A DNA stretch of 36,750 nt from Achromobacter dolens (GCF_902859745.1 NZ_CADIJW010000053.1:1-36750), one strand, 5' to 3'; positions 24,595-33,235 are shown, numbered from the stretch's first letter. The notes: generated from the sequence alone by a model not told the origin. A program made the numbers and translations.

Positions 24595-25638
24595 ATGCAC
24601 CCTCCCATTGACAGCCCGGCCTCGGCCGACCTGAACTCGCACGCGGCCATGGTGCTGTTGGTGGACGATCAGGTCATGGTTGGCGAGGCCATCCGCCGGG
24701 CCCTGGCGATGGAGGGCAACATCGACTTCCACTATTGCTCGGATCCGTACAAGGCGCTGACCGTCGCGGTGCAGACGCGGCCCACCGTGATCCTGCAGGA
24801 TCTGGTGTTGCCGGGCGTGGACGGCCTGAGCCTGGTGCAGGAATACCGCAACCATCCGGTCACGCGCGACATTCCCATCATCGTGCTGTCGACCAAGGAA
24901 GATCCGGCCATCAAGAGCGCGGCGTTCGCCGCCGGCGCCAACGACTACCTGGTGAAGCTGCCCGATTCAATCGAACTGGTCGCGCGCATCCGCTACCACT
25001 CGCGCTCGTACTTGGCGCTGGTGCAGCGCGACGAAGCCTACCAGGCGCTGCGCCAGAGCCAGCAGCAGTTGCTGGAAAGCAATATGGAGCTGCGCCGCCT
25101 GACCAATTCCGACGGCCTGACCGGGCTGGGCAACCGCCGCTATTTCGACGAATACCTCAACGCCGAATGGCTGCGCGCGCGCCGCGATGGCCGTGAAATC
25201 AGCATGCTGATGATCGACGTGGACCATTTCAAGTCCTACAACGACACCTATGGCCACATCGCCGGCGACGAGGCGCTCAAGCGCGTGGCCAACACCATCT
25301 TCGCCAGTTGCGACCGCTCCACCGACCTGGCCGCGCGGTTTGGCGGCGAGGAATTCGCGCTGGTGCTGCCGGGCACGCCGGCGGGCAGCGCGCGCCTGGC
25401 CGCCGAGAAGCTGCGCCGCGCCGTCGAGGCCATGCAGATTCCGCAGAAGGACACCAACGGCGGCCCCTGGTTGACCGTCAGCATCGGCACCGCCACCGCC
25501 GTGCCGGCCGCCGACCAGCCGTGCACCGACCTGATCCAGGTGGCCGATCGCGGCCTCTATCAGGCCAAGAACCAGGGCCGCAACCGCGTGGTGCAGGGAC
25601 CGATGCCGTCCGCCGCGGATACGCCCGACGCTTCCTGA
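24595..25638 (+). CDS. wspR: WspR, GGDEF diguanylate cyclase response regulator
   Basis: The 347-residue output protein, which makes cyclic di-GMP from two GTP when phosphorylated. Receiver at about 18-135 with D69 ([12 protein letters not shown]); a coiled-coil stalk at 140-168 ([20 protein letters not shown]); GGDEF domain at 170-335 with active site GGEEF at 250-254 and an intact inhibitory I-site RSTD at 241-244. Spacing is within one residue of Pseudomonas WspR, so feedback inhibition should be preserved. Start ATG 24595 has AAGGAAG about 6 bases upstream; unlike the genes before it, it does not overlap its neighbour. It ends 40 bases before a convergent Lrp gene, with no clear terminator between. 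Confidence 0.94.
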   Translation: MHPPIDSPASADLNSHAAMVLLVDDQVMVGEAIRRALAMEGNIDFHYCSDPYKALTVAVQTRPTVILQDLVLPGVDGLSLVQEYRNHPVTRDIPIIVLSTKEDPAIKSAAFAAGANDYLVKLPDSIELVARIRYHSRSYLALVQRDEAYQALRQSQQQLLESNMELRRLTNSDGLTGLGNRRYFDEYLNAEWLRARRDGREISMLMIDVDHFKSYNDTYGHIAGDEALKRVANTIFASCDRSTDLAARFGGEEFALVLPGTPAGSARLAAEKLRRAVEAMQIPQKDTNGGPWLTVSIGTATAVPAADQPCTDLIQVADRGLYQAKNQGRNRVVQGPMPSAADTPDAS

Positions 25639-25677
25639 CACGCCTTGCGATTGGGGTTTCTCGACCGCGGATCCGCA

Positions 25678-26157
25678 TCACAGGTGCAGCTTGGTCGACG
25701 ACTTCACTTCGTGCATCGACAGCGTGCTGAGCAGTTCCTTCACGCCGGGCAGCGTGCGTAGCCGGTTGCGCACGAATTCGGAATAGGCGTCGAAGTCGCG
25801 CGCCACGATGTGCAGCAGGTAGTCGTGCTGGCCGGTGGTGTTGTGGCAGGCCAGCACTTCGGGCATGGCGGCCACCGCCGCCTCGAACGCGTGGCAGGTT
25901 TTCTCGGTGTGGTTGTCCAGCGAGATGCTGACGAACGCCACCACGCCCATGCCGAGCGCGCGGCGGTCGAGGATGGCCTGGTAGCCGCGGATGACGCCCG
26001 AACTTTCCAGGCGCTTGAGGCGCTTCCAGCAGGGCGAGGCCGACAGCGACACGCGCTCGGCCAGTTCGGCGTTGGAGAGGCGGCCATCTTCTTGAAGGAT
26101 TTTCATGATTTTCCAATCGATCGCGTCAAGTTGATGTAACAAGGCAGTCTCTTTCAT
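25678..26157 (-). CDS. mdeR: Lrp/AsnC-family regulator (MdeR-like)
   Basis: A 159-residue feast/famine regulator. The N-terminal HTH is LDAIDWKIMKILQEDGRLSN followed by AELAERVSLSASPCWKRLKRL; the C-terminal ligand-binding domain has VVAFVSISLDNHTEK, CHNTTGQHDYLLHIVARDFDAYSEF and LPGVKELLSTLSMHEVKSST. It sits divergent to a methionine gamma-lyase-type gene, as MdeR does to mdeA in Pseudomonas putida, where it activates the lyase gene; that parallel suggests the name. Two starts are possible. ATG 26157 gives the usual family length; ATG 26190 has the better ribosome site (AGGA, 8 bases) and adds 11 residues encoded over a perfect palindrome. Ligand and target are inferred. Confidence 0.8.
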   Translation of the reverse strand: MKETALLHQLDAIDWKIMKILQEDGRLSNAELAERVSLSASPCWKRLKRLESSGVIRGYQAILDRRALGMGVVAFVSISLDNHTEKTCHAFEAAVAAMPEVLACHNTTGQHDYLLHIVARDFDAYSEFVRNRLRTLPGVKELLSTLSMHEVKSSTKLHL

Positions 26158-26170
26158 GGTTTCAATGCTG

Positions 26171-26189
26171 TGGGAAACGATATTTCCCA
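26171..26189. promoter_or_regulatory. Perfect palindrome, candidate MdeR operator
   Basis: TGGGAAA at 26171-26177 and TTTCCCA at 26183-26189 form a perfect 7-5-7 inverted repeat with A/T-containing centre CGATA, right next to the regulator start. Lrp-family proteins bind sites of about this size and often repress their own genes. A role in controlling both mdeR and the divergent lyase is inferred. Confidence 0.45.
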
Positions 26190-26336
26190 TTATCCGATTC
26201 CTGAAGCAGAAATGGAAAGAATATTGTGGCCGGACGCGCCCATACTCGCTGCATGCCCTGGCCGGCGGCGCTATCGTGTCCCAATCCGTGATATCGCCGT
26301 CAGGTAGGCCGCACTTCCCCCATCGAGAGGCACGCC

Positions 26337-27560
26337 ATGAGTTATTCCAGCTATCACAAGAAAGACATCTCCGGCCGTCCGCTGCACGCCGAAACGCAGA
26401 TGATGTCGTACGGCTTCGATCCGTTCCTGTCCGAGGGCGCGGTCAAGCCGCCGGTGTTCCTCACCTCGACCTTCGCCTTCCGTTCGGCCGAGGACGGCGC
26501 CGAGTTCTTCGACCTGGTGTCGGGCCGCAAGCCGCTGCCGCAGGGCGAGTCGGCCGGGCTGGTGTACAGCCGCTTCAATCATCCCAACCTGGAAATCGTC
26601 GAAGACCGTTTGTCGCTGCTGGACGGCTCGGAGGATGCCGCGGTGACCTCCAGCGGCATGTCGGCGATCAGCGCGGTGTTCCTGGCGTTCCTGCGCCCGG
26701 GCGACCAACTGGTGCAGTCGGTGCCGCTGTATGGCGGCACCGAGACGTTGATCGCGAAGATCTTCCCGGAATGGGGCATCGGCTCGCACCCGATCCACGA
26801 CGGCCTGTCGGCGCGAAGCATGCGCGAGGCGCTGGAAGCGGCCGCGGCCAAGGGGCCGGTCAAGCTGTTCTACGTGGAAACGCCGGCCAATCCGACCAAC
26901 GCGCTGATCGACTTCCAGGCCATGAAGGCCGAGCTCGACGCGTTCGCCGCGCGCCACGGCTACCGCCCGATATCGGTGTGCGACAACACGCTGCTGGGCC
27001 CGATCTTCCAGAAGCCGGCCGAGCATGGCGTGGACCTGTGCGTGTATTCGCTGACCAAGTACGTGGGCGGCCACAGCGACCTGGTGGCTGGCGCGGTCAC
27101 TGGCGCCAAGGACCTGATCAAGAAGGTGCGGGCCATTCGCAGCGCCTTCGGCTCGCAGCTCGATCCGCATTCGTGCTGGATGATCACGCGCTCGATGGAG
27201 ACCGTGGTGCTGCGCATGAAGCAGGCCGCGCGCAGCGCCACCCGCGTGGCGCAGTGGCTGGCCGGCAATCCGCACGAGAAGGTGCGCATCTATCACCCCG
27301 AGACCATCGCCGACGAAACCTATCAGGCGGTCTACAAGCGCCAGTGCACCGGCCCGGGCTCGACCTTCGCCTTCGTGCTCGACGGCGGCCGCGCCAAGGC
27401 GTTCCGCTTCATCAATGCGCTGCGGCTGTTCAAGTCGGCGGTGAGCCTGGGCGGCACCGAATCGCTGGTGTGCCATCCGGCCTCGACCACCCACTCGGGC
27501 GTGCCGGCGCCAGCGCGTCGCGCAGCGCCGCCAGGTCGGCGGGCGTGTCCAGGTCGGTGA
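26337..27560 (+). CDS. mdeA: Methionine gamma-lyase / Cys-Met PLP enzyme, C-terminus replaced
   Basis: A PLP enzyme of the Cys/Met metabolism family, most like methionine gamma-lyase and related cystathionine gamma-synthase-like proteins; it would cleave methionine or a related thioether amino acid. Visible sites: Y77-R79 (LVYSRFNHPNLE), the Gly-rich phosphate loop (SSGMSA, 105-110), Y132 (LYGGTETL), D216 (CDNTLLGP) and the PLP lysine K241 (SLTKYVGGHSD). The match continues to HPASTTHSGVP (residue 390, base 27,506). Family members then run some 35-40 residues more, ending in a helix; here there are only 17 unrelated residues (APARRAAPPGRRACPGR) because the frame enters the antisense of the next gene. 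It is truncated or fused, activity doubtful. AGAGG precedes the ATG. Divergent from an Lrp-type regulator. Confidence 0.8.
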   Translation: MSYSSYHKKDISGRPLHAETQMMSYGFDPFLSEGAVKPPVFLTSTFAFRSAEDGAEFFDLVSGRKPLPQGESAGLVYSRFNHPNLEIVEDRLSLLDGSEDAAVTSSGMSAISAVFLAFLRPGDQLVQSVPLYGGTETLIAKIFPEWGIGSHPIHDGLSARSMREALEAAAAKGPVKLFYVETPANPTNALIDFQAMKAELDAFAARHGYRPISVCDNTLLGPIFQKPAEHGVDLCVYSLTKYVGGHSDLVAGAVTGAKDLIKKVRAIRSAFGSQLDPHSCWMITRSMETVVLRMKQAARSATRVAQWLAGNPHEKVRIYHPETIADETYQAVYKRQCTGPGSTFAFVLDGGRAKAFRFINALRLFKSAVSLGGTESLVCHPASTTHSGVPAPARRAAPPGRRACPGR

Positions 27561-28116
27561 TGTAGGCGCGGTTGGCGCTGTCGAAGACGGCATGGCGCCC
27601 GCTGCGCGGGTCCAGCCATTGGCGCAATCCGACGCCGGCCGGCAGCGCGTCGGCGGCGCGCGCCGCGGCGGCCGACAGCAGCAGCGGATGGCCGGGCGCG
27701 CCGTCGATGCGCGGACGCAGGCTGTCGGTGCCCGGCGCGCAGGCGCGCCATTGCGCCAGCAGGTCGGCGATGGCGCTCGCGTCGAGCAGGGCCAGGTCGG
27801 CCAGCACCAGCAGCAGGTCATGGTCGGGATGGGCGCGGGCGTGTTCGCGCAGCGCCAGGCGCTGCGAGTCGGCGAGCGTGGCGTCCGGCCGCGCCTGAGC
27901 CAGCGGCGTGATCGCGGCGCGTTGCGCCAGCGGCGCCAGGACGTCCGCGTAGGGGCCGATGACGACGCGCACCGGCGCGACGCCCGCCTCGCGCAGGCTG
28001 CGGGCCAGCCGTTCCAGCAGGCTCACCCCGTCGATGCGCAGCGCCGGCTTGGCGCGGCCGCCCAGCCGCGATCCCCGCCCGGCGGCGAGGATGATGGCGG
28101 CGATCGGGACGGGCAT
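27430..28116 (-). CDS. MocA-like molybdopterin nucleotidyltransferase (runs on past its normal end)
   Basis: A 228-residue NTP-transferase of the MobA/MocA type, likely to add CMP (or GMP) to molybdopterin for the nearby molybdenum hydroxylase. The nucleotide loop is ILAAGRGSRLGGRAKPAL at 9-26; VLADLALLDASAIADLL and GAPGHPLLLSAAA are the usual later motifs, and the family end is TDLDTPADLAALRDAL at 187-202. Beyond about residue 203 (base 27,507) the frame reads 25 residues of antisense lyase sequence with no homology feel (RPSGWSRPDGTPAIRCRPG), so the natural stop appears lost. The catalytic core is whole and probably works. It starts 7 bases after the xdhC stop and is the last gene of the leftward nic operon. 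Confidence 0.78.
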   Translation of the reverse strand: MPVPIAAIILAAGRGSRLGGRAKPALRIDGVSLLERLARSLREAGVAPVRVVIGPYADVLAPLAQRAAITPLAQARPDATLADSQRLALREHARAHPDHDLLLVLADLALLDASAIADLLAQWRACAPGTDSLRPRIDGAPGHPLLLSAAAARAADALPAGVGLRQWLDPRSGRHAVFDSANRAYITDLDTPADLAALRDALAPARPSGWSRPDGTPAIRCRPGSPPT

Positions 28117-28123
28117 GACGCGA

Positions 28124-29158
28124 TCAGGTGGAGCAGGCGCCGGCCAGGTCGACGGGGGCCATCCGGACGCCGTCGCGCGTCTTGCCGGCGGCCACGCTGT
28201 CGAGCGCGCCGTGCGCCACGCCGTTCTTGGCGGCGACGATCTCGGCCATGATGGAGAGCGCGATCTCGGCGGGCGTCTTGCTGCCGATGTAAACGCCGGC
28301 GGGGCCGCGCAATCGCGCCAGGTCGGGGGCGCTCAAGTCGAAATGCTCGCGCAGCCGCGCCCGGCGCGCGTCGCTGTTGCGGCGCGAGCCGATCGCGCCG
28401 ACGTAGAACGCTTGCGACCGCAGAGCGTCGATCAGCGCCAGGTCGTCGAGCTTGGGATCGTGGCTCAGCGCGATGACGGCGGTGCGGCGGTCGGGCCGCA
28501 GGCGCAGGATCAGGTCGTCGGGCATCTCGCGGCTGTGAACCGCGCCCGGCATCGTCCAGGCTGGCGACTGGGTATCGCGCGGATCGCACACGATGACCTC
28601 GAAGCCCAGCGTCAGCGCGATCTGGCACAGGTAGGCGCTGGTGTCGCCGGCGCCGATCACGATCAGCCGCACCGACGGGCCGAAATACGAGGTGAAGGTG
28701 GCGGCCGTCAGGCGCGGCAGGCCGTCGGCGGGGCCGGGGCGCAGGCTGACGGCGCCGGTGGCCAGGTCCAGTTCGCGCTCGATGCAGTCGCGGCGCAGGC
28801 AGTGTTCCAGCAACGCGGGCAACTGGCTGGCGGGGCCGATGGCCTCCATCACCAATTCCAGGGTGCCGCCACAGGGCAGGCCGAACTGGCGCGCCTGGTC
28901 GGCGTGCACGCCGTAGCGCAGCACCTCGGGCCGCGCCGCCGGGGCCGCGCCGGCGCGCACCCGCGCCACCAGATCGTCCTCGATGCAGCCGCCGGACACC
29001 GAGCCCGCGACCTCGCCGCGGGCGTTCAGGGCCATCAGCGCGCCCGGCGGCCGCGGCGCCGAGCCCCACGTGCGCGCCACGGTGACGAGCCACGCCGGCA
29101 CGCCGTCACACTGCCATTGCGCGGCCTGCTGCAGGACCAAGGTGTCGATATCAATCAT
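28124..29158 (-). CDS. XdhC-family molybdenum-cofactor maturation factor
   Basis: A 344-residue XdhC/CoxF-type protein that binds the molybdenum cofactor, promotes its sulfuration and hands it to the hydroxylase. The N-terminal XdhC domain has VTVARTWGSAPRPPGALMAL and GSVSGGCIEDDLV; the C-terminal Rossmann part has RLIVIGAGDTSAYLCQIAL, VIVCDPRD, ALSHDPKLDDLALIDAL, AFYVGAIGSRRNSDARRARL and GVYIGSKTPAEIALSIMAEI. The ATG at 29158 overlaps the stop of the molybdopterin subunit gene (ATGA), so the chaperone is made together with its client. A longer frame upstream lies within that gene and is rejected. It is a dedicated accessory factor of the nic hydroxylase by context. Confidence 0.88.
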   Translation of the reverse strand: MIDIDTLVLQQAAQWQCDGVPAWLVTVARTWGSAPRPPGALMALNARGEVAGSVSGGCIEDDLVARVRAGAAPAARPEVLRYGVHADQARQFGLPCGGTLELVMEAIGPASQLPALLEHCLRRDCIERELDLATGAVSLRPGPADGLPRLTAATFTSYFGPSVRLIVIGAGDTSAYLCQIALTLGFEVIVCDPRDTQSPAWTMPGAVHSREMPDDLILRLRPDRRTAVIALSHDPKLDDLALIDALRSQAFYVGAIGSRRNSDARRARLREHFDLSAPDLARLRGPAGVYIGSKTPAEIALSIMAEIVAAKNGVAHGALDSVAAGKTRDGVRMAPVDLAGACST

Positions 29159-31455
29159 GCGGACCTCGGGGAGCGGTCTGGATGGGCGAGGACGGCGCGC
29201 ACCACGTCGGGCGTGAAGGGCGCCTGATGGAAGCGCCTGCCGGTGGCGTCGAACAGGGCGTTGGCGATGGCCGCCGGGCCGGGGACCGAGGCGGATTCGC
29301 CGGCGCCCATGGGCGGCTGGTCCTGGCGTGGCATGAGCAGCACGTCGATGGGCGGCAGGTCCTTGAAACCGATGATGGGATAGCCGCCCCATTCGCGGCT
29401 GGCCACGCCGGCCGCGTCGAACCGCACGCGCTCGAGCAGGCAGCGGCTCAGGGTCTGGTTGATGTTGCCATGGATCTGGTGGCGCACGCCATCGGGGTTG
29501 ACGATCATGCCGGTGTCCTGGCCGACGACCACGCGCGAGAGGATGATGCGGCCGCTGGCGGGGTCCACGCTCAGATCGATGACCCAGGCGGCCCAGGCGG
29601 CGCCGAAGCCGGGGAACTTGCTGTGCACGTAGCGCGCGTAGGCCACGCCACGGCCATGCAGGCGGCCGTCGGCATCGGGCGTGCCGCGGCTGCCGGGCGT
29701 TCGTTCACGCCAGCCGGCGCGCGCCGCGGTCGCCTCCAACAGCGCGATGGCGCGCGTGTCGTCCAGGTGCCTGAGCCGGAACGCGACCGGGTCGGCCCCG
29801 GCCGCCTCGGCCAGCTCGTCGATCATGCAGTCGTGCGCGAACGAGCTGGGCAGCGCCGAGACGCCCCGCAGCCACGAGGCGCGCACCAGCGGCGCGGTGT
29901 CGTGGCAGACGATGCGGCGGCTGGCATAGCGGTAGGGCGGCACCGCGGTGCGGTCGCCCATTTCCAGCACGCGCGGCTCGCCCGGCACGGCGCCGGTCAG
30001 CAGCAGCGCCAGCAGCGGCGCGTCGTTGGACGGATAGCGCACCTCGAAGTCATAGGCCAGCAACTGGCCCTCGTCGTCCAGCGCGGCGGCCACGTCCATG
30101 AGTTGGCCCGTGCCCTTGGGTTCCCACTGGTGTTCCTGGTCGCGCATCAGTTGCACCCGCACCGGCGTACCGACGGCGGCCGACAGCAGCGCGGCGTCGG
30201 CGCAGACGTCGTCGGCGCAGTTGCGGCCATAGCAGCCGGCGGCCTCCATGCGGATGATCTCGATGCGGTCCTCGCCCAGCTTGAGCAGGCGGTTCAGGTC
30301 GGCGCGCAGCATGTGCGGATTCTGCGTGCCGGCCCACACGGTGAGGCGGCCGTCGCGATGGTCGGCCACCGCGCATGAGGGCCCGATGGACGCGTGCATC
30401 TGGTAGGGCCAGACGTAGGTGCGGCGCAGGTGCACGGGGGCGGCGGCACAGGCGGCCTCGACGTCGCCTTCCTCCAGCAGCAGCCGGCGGCGCGCGGGGT
30501 TGGCGCGGATGGCGCTGGCCAGGTCGTCGAGCGCGGGCGCGGGCGGCACCGGCTTCCAGCGCACCTTGAGCGCGCGCATGGCGGCTTCGGCCTGTTCCTC
30601 GCGGTCGGCCACCACGCCGATGAAATCGCCTTGCACCACCACCTGGATGCGGCCTGGCAGGTGCGCGACGGAATCGCTGTCGACGCTGATCAGGCAGCGG
30701 CCGATGAAGTCGCCGGCGTCGCGGCCGGGGTGCGGCGGGCGCACCACGCGGCCGTGGCGCATGCCGGGCACGCGCACGTCGTGCACGAAGCTCAGTTCGC
30801 CGGTGGCCTTGGCCGGAATGTCGACGCGCGCGACCGCGCTGCCGACCACGGTGTAGTCGCGGGCCGGCTTGAGCCGCACCTGGGAATCATCGGTGGCCAG
30901 CTCGAGCCGGGTGTGCTGGCCCTGCACCAGTTGACCGTAGTGCAGGGCGCGTTCGTCGCCCGCATCGGCGGGACGCACGATGCCGTCGCGCAGGCGCAGC
31001 GTGTCCGCCGCCACGCCCCATTGCCGCGCGGCCCGCGCCAGCAGGCGCTCGCGCGCCTGGGCGGCGGCGCGGCGCAACGGCGCGGCCGAGATCTGGATGC
31101 TGGCGCTGGCGATGGTGGGCCCCTGGTTGGGGGTGGCGTTGGTGTGGCCCAGCACCATTTCCAGCCGCGCCATCGGCACGTGCAGTTCCTCGGCCACGAT
31201 CTGCGCCAGCGCGGTGCGGATGCCGGTGCCCAGGTCGACGTGACCGTTGAAGGCCAGCGCGCGCCAGCCGCCCGGCGCGGCATCATCGGCCAGCACCGCC
31301 ACGAAGACCTCGGGCGTGTCCTGCACGTAATCCGAAACGACACCCGGCTGCCCGGGCGCCGGACGAGGCGGCGCGGTCGGCGCGCGCACGACCAGCAGCG
31401 CGCCGGGGTGGCTCAGCAGCGCGTCGTGCAGCGCGCGGGGATGGGGCAGGTTCAT
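29155..31455 (-). CDS. nicB: Molybdopterin-binding hydroxylase large subunit (NicB / isoquinoline-oxidoreductase type)
   Basis: A 766-residue Mo-hydroxylase subunit; with NicA it would hydroxylate nicotinate to 6-hydroxynicotinate. The order of blocks is permuted, as in the isoquinoline oxidoreductase beta/NicB group. NGHVDLGTGIRTALAQIVAEELHVP and NATPNQGPTIAS come first (residues 70-125). The usual N-terminal substrate domain follows (GSAVARVDIPAKATGELSF, from about 215), then AGCYGRNCADDVCADAALLS, and lastly MGAGESASVPGPAAIANALF with catalytic E720. There is no signal peptide or haem motif. The ATG at 31455 lies 29 bases after the nicF stop; a 1,017-codon frame reaching upstream overlaps nicF out of frame and is not real. 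A second, partial Mo-subunit gene follows nicA, so the pair may act together. Which copy is true NicB is open. Confidence 0.82.
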   Translation of the reverse strand: MNLPHPRALHDALLSHPGALLVVRAPTAPPRPAPGQPGVVSDYVQDTPEVFVAVLADDAAPGGWRALAFNGHVDLGTGIRTALAQIVAEELHVPMARLEMVLGHTNATPNQGPTIASASIQISAAPLRRAAAQARERLLARAARQWGVAADTLRLRDGIVRPADAGDERALHYGQLVQGQHTRLELATDDSQVRLKPARDYTVVGSAVARVDIPAKATGELSFVHDVRVPGMRHGRVVRPPHPGRDAGDFIGRCLISVDSDSVAHLPGRIQVVVQGDFIGVVADREEQAEAAMRALKVRWKPVPPAPALDDLASAIRANPARRRLLLEEGDVEAACAAAPVHLRRTYVWPYQMHASIGPSCAVADHRDGRLTVWAGTQNPHMLRADLNRLLKLGEDRIEIIRMEAAGCYGRNCADDVCADAALLSAAVGTPVRVQLMRDQEHQWEPKGTGQLMDVAAALDDEGQLLAYDFEVRYPSNDAPLLALLLTGAVPGEPRVLEMGDRTAVPPYRYASRRIVCHDTAPLVRASWLRGVSALPSSFAHDCMIDELAEAAGADPVAFRLRHLDDTRAIALLEATAARAGWRERTPGSRGTPDADGRLHGRGVAYARYVHSKFPGFGAAWAAWVIDLSVDPASGRIILSRVVVGQDTGMIVNPDGVRHQIHGNINQTLSRCLLERVRFDAAGVASREWGGYPIIGFKDLPPIDVLLMPRQDQPPMGAGESASVPGPAAIANALFDATGRRFHQAPFTPDVVRAVLAHPDRSPRSA

Positions 31456-31484
31456 GGGCGAAGGCGATCCGGGCCGATCAAGGA

Positions 31485-32129
31485 TTATGCCGCCAGCGCG
31501 CCGATGTCGGCCAGCGCCTGATCCAGCGGCATGACGGCGGCGTACTTCTGCGCCATGTCGAACAGGTTGGCCTCGTGCGGCCCGAGCGCGCGGTCGCCGC
31601 AGCAGTCGGACACCACCAGCGGCCGGAAACCGGCCTGCATGGCGTCGACCACGCTGGCGCGCACGCAGCCGCTGGTGACGCAGCCGGCCACCACCAGCGT
31701 CTGCACGCCGCGCTGCGCCAGCCACGGCGCCAGCATGGTGCCGTAGAACGCCGACGGCGTGCTTTTGCGCACCACGTACTCGCCGGGCGCGGGCGCCAGT
31801 TGCGGCACGATGGCGCTGTTGTGGCTGTCTTCCTTCAGGGTCAGCATGCCCGGCACCTTCAGGCAGAAGATGTTGCTGTCGGCATCGTCGTCCGAGAACA
31901 CGATGCGGCTGTGGGCCACGGGCCACCCTTGTTCGCGCGCATGCGCCAGCAACGTCCGGGTGCGTTCGATGGCCGGCGGGATGTTGCCGCCGCCGAACAC
32001 GGCGGGGTCGGCGAAGCCGTTGACGAAATCGATGATGAGCAGGCCGAACGGCGCCTTCAGCGGCAGCGGCGTGCCGAAGCCCTGGCGGGCATAGGCCGAG
32101 ATATCCCCGGCGGGAACGGTGGTTGTCAT
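31485..32129 (-). CDS. nicF: NicF, maleamate amidohydrolase
   Basis: A 214-residue cysteine hydrolase of the isochorismatase-like fold, turning maleamate into maleate and ammonia, the last step of the upper nicotinate route present here. The triad is visible: D34 (LLIIDFVNGF), K122 (VVRKSTPSAF) and C155 (VAGCVTSGCVRASV, followed by DAM). FADPAVFGGGNI near residue 40 is typical of NicF rather than of nicotinamidase. Its ATG overlaps the nicX stop (ATGA), so the two are coupled. The substrate assignment rests mainly on the cluster; a biuret- or carbamoylsarcosine-type hydrolase would be the alternative from sequence alone. Confidence 0.88.
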   Translation of the reverse strand: MTTTVPAGDISAYARQGFGTPLPLKAPFGLLIIDFVNGFADPAVFGGGNIPPAIERTRTLLAHAREQGWPVAHSRIVFSDDDADSNIFCLKVPGMLTLKEDSHNSAIVPQLAPAPGEYVVRKSTPSAFYGTMLAPWLAQRGVQTLVVAGCVTSGCVRASVVDAMQAGFRPLVVSDCCGDRALGPHEANLFDMAQKYAAVMPLDQALADIGALAA

Positions 32130-33199
32130 GCCAGCTCCTTGCGGCGGGCGGCGCGCGCCAGCCCGGGTTCGTCCTGCACCACGCCGTCGATGACGACGGC
32201 GCGATCATCCAGCGTCACGGTGCAATGGCGCATCGGGATGTCGATGTGGCAGGCGGTGGTGCGTTGGCCGCCGGCCTCGTTGTTGGGCCCCATGGACCAG
32301 AGGAAGTTGCCCTCGAAGGCGCGGGCGTCCATGCCGATGTGGGTCTCCTTGCCGTAGTGGCCCAGCATCGACCAGTGCGCCCGCGGCTGCAGGCCCCAGC
32401 CGATGTGCGAGACGGCGTACGCTTCCGGGTCTTCATACGACGCCATGTAGTCGCGCAGCACCTCGGCCTGCAGGCCGCCCTGGATGCGGGTGACGTAGCC
32501 GCGTTCCACGGTGAGGGTGATCGGGTCGGTGACGTAGTCCTTCATCGGCAGCAGGATGTCGCCGCGGTCCAGCACCACCTGGCCGTTGCTGTGGCCTTCG
32601 TCGGGCCAGGTCAGCACGAAGCCGCTGGGCCAGTGGTCCCAGCGCCCCGGCTCGTCGACGAAGCCGTATTCGGAGATCGCCGGAAAGCTGCCCAGGCGGC
32701 ATTGCAGGTCGGTGCCGGCCCGGGAGGTGATGCGCATTTGGCTCGCCTCGGCGATTTGCGCGGCGGCCGCGCGCACGCGGGCGCGGTCGGCCTCGGTCGG
32801 CACCAGGCGGCACAGGATCTCGGGCGGCTCGACCGCCAGCAGGATCTTGGTGCCGCCCTGCAGGATCTCGTGCTGCTCGGGCGAGAACAGCAGCGTCATC
32901 AGGTCCAGCACCAGGTCGCTGGCCTTGAGCGCGGCGATGGCGGCGGGGTTGCCGGTCAGCGGCGTGGTGCCCAGGTAGGCCAGCGAGTCGCGGCTGAGGG
33001 ATTTTTCGCCGTTGACCGGCGGCAGATCCAGGCGGTTGACGCGCGCGCCCATGTCGCCGGCGGCGGCGATGGCGCAGCGCAGCGTCTGCGGATGGGTGTC
33101 GGCGCCGGTGAGCACGGTCACGGTCTGGCCGGCTTCGAGGCGGGAAAGCGTGAGCACCTGTTTCCAGGCGCGGATCAGGTCGATGTCGCTGACGGGCAT
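32126..33199 (-). CDS. nicX: NicX, 2,5-dihydroxypyridine 5,6-dioxygenase
   Basis: A 357-residue mononuclear iron(II) ring-opening dioxygenase that converts 2,5-dihydroxypyridine to N-formylmaleamate. The three iron ligands described for Pseudomonas putida NicX (His265, His318, Asp320) fall at exactly those positions here: H265 in YAVSHIGWGL, and H318 and D320 in TACHIDIP. It is an M29-aminopeptidase-like fold rather than an extradiol type. AGGAG sits six bases before the ATG at 33199. It lies 36 bases after nicD and overlaps nicF. Length and residue numbering match the known enzyme, so this is one of the firmest calls in the window. Confidence 0.95.
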   Translation of the reverse strand: MPVSDIDLIRAWKQVLTLSRLEAGQTVTVLTGADTHPQTLRCAIAAAGDMGARVNRLDLPPVNGEKSLSRDSLAYLGTTPLTGNPAAIAALKASDLVLDLMTLLFSPEQHEILQGGTKILLAVEPPEILCRLVPTEADRARVRAAAAQIAEASQMRITSRAGTDLQCRLGSFPAISEYGFVDEPGRWDHWPSGFVLTWPDEGHSNGQVVLDRGDILLPMKDYVTDPITLTVERGYVTRIQGGLQAEVLRDYMASYEDPEAYAVSHIGWGLQPRAHWSMLGHYGKETHIGMDARAFEGNFLWSMGPNNEAGGQRTTACHIDIPMRHCTVTLDDRAVVIDGVVQDEPGLARAARRKELA

Positions 33200-33235
33200 G
33201 GCGGACTCCTGTCCGGTAAAGGGGGAAAAGGGGAT

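Noticed and set aside
28023-29093. A 356-codon minus-strand frame overlapping xdhC
   Set aside because: Out-of-frame shadow of xdhC with Arg/Gly-rich sequence; the true frame has all XdhC blocks.
31456-32208. Upstream extension of the molybdopterin subunit gene to 1,017 codons
   Set aside because: The extra part overlaps nicF completely in another frame and lacks protein-like sequence; the ATG at 31455 begins the conserved part.
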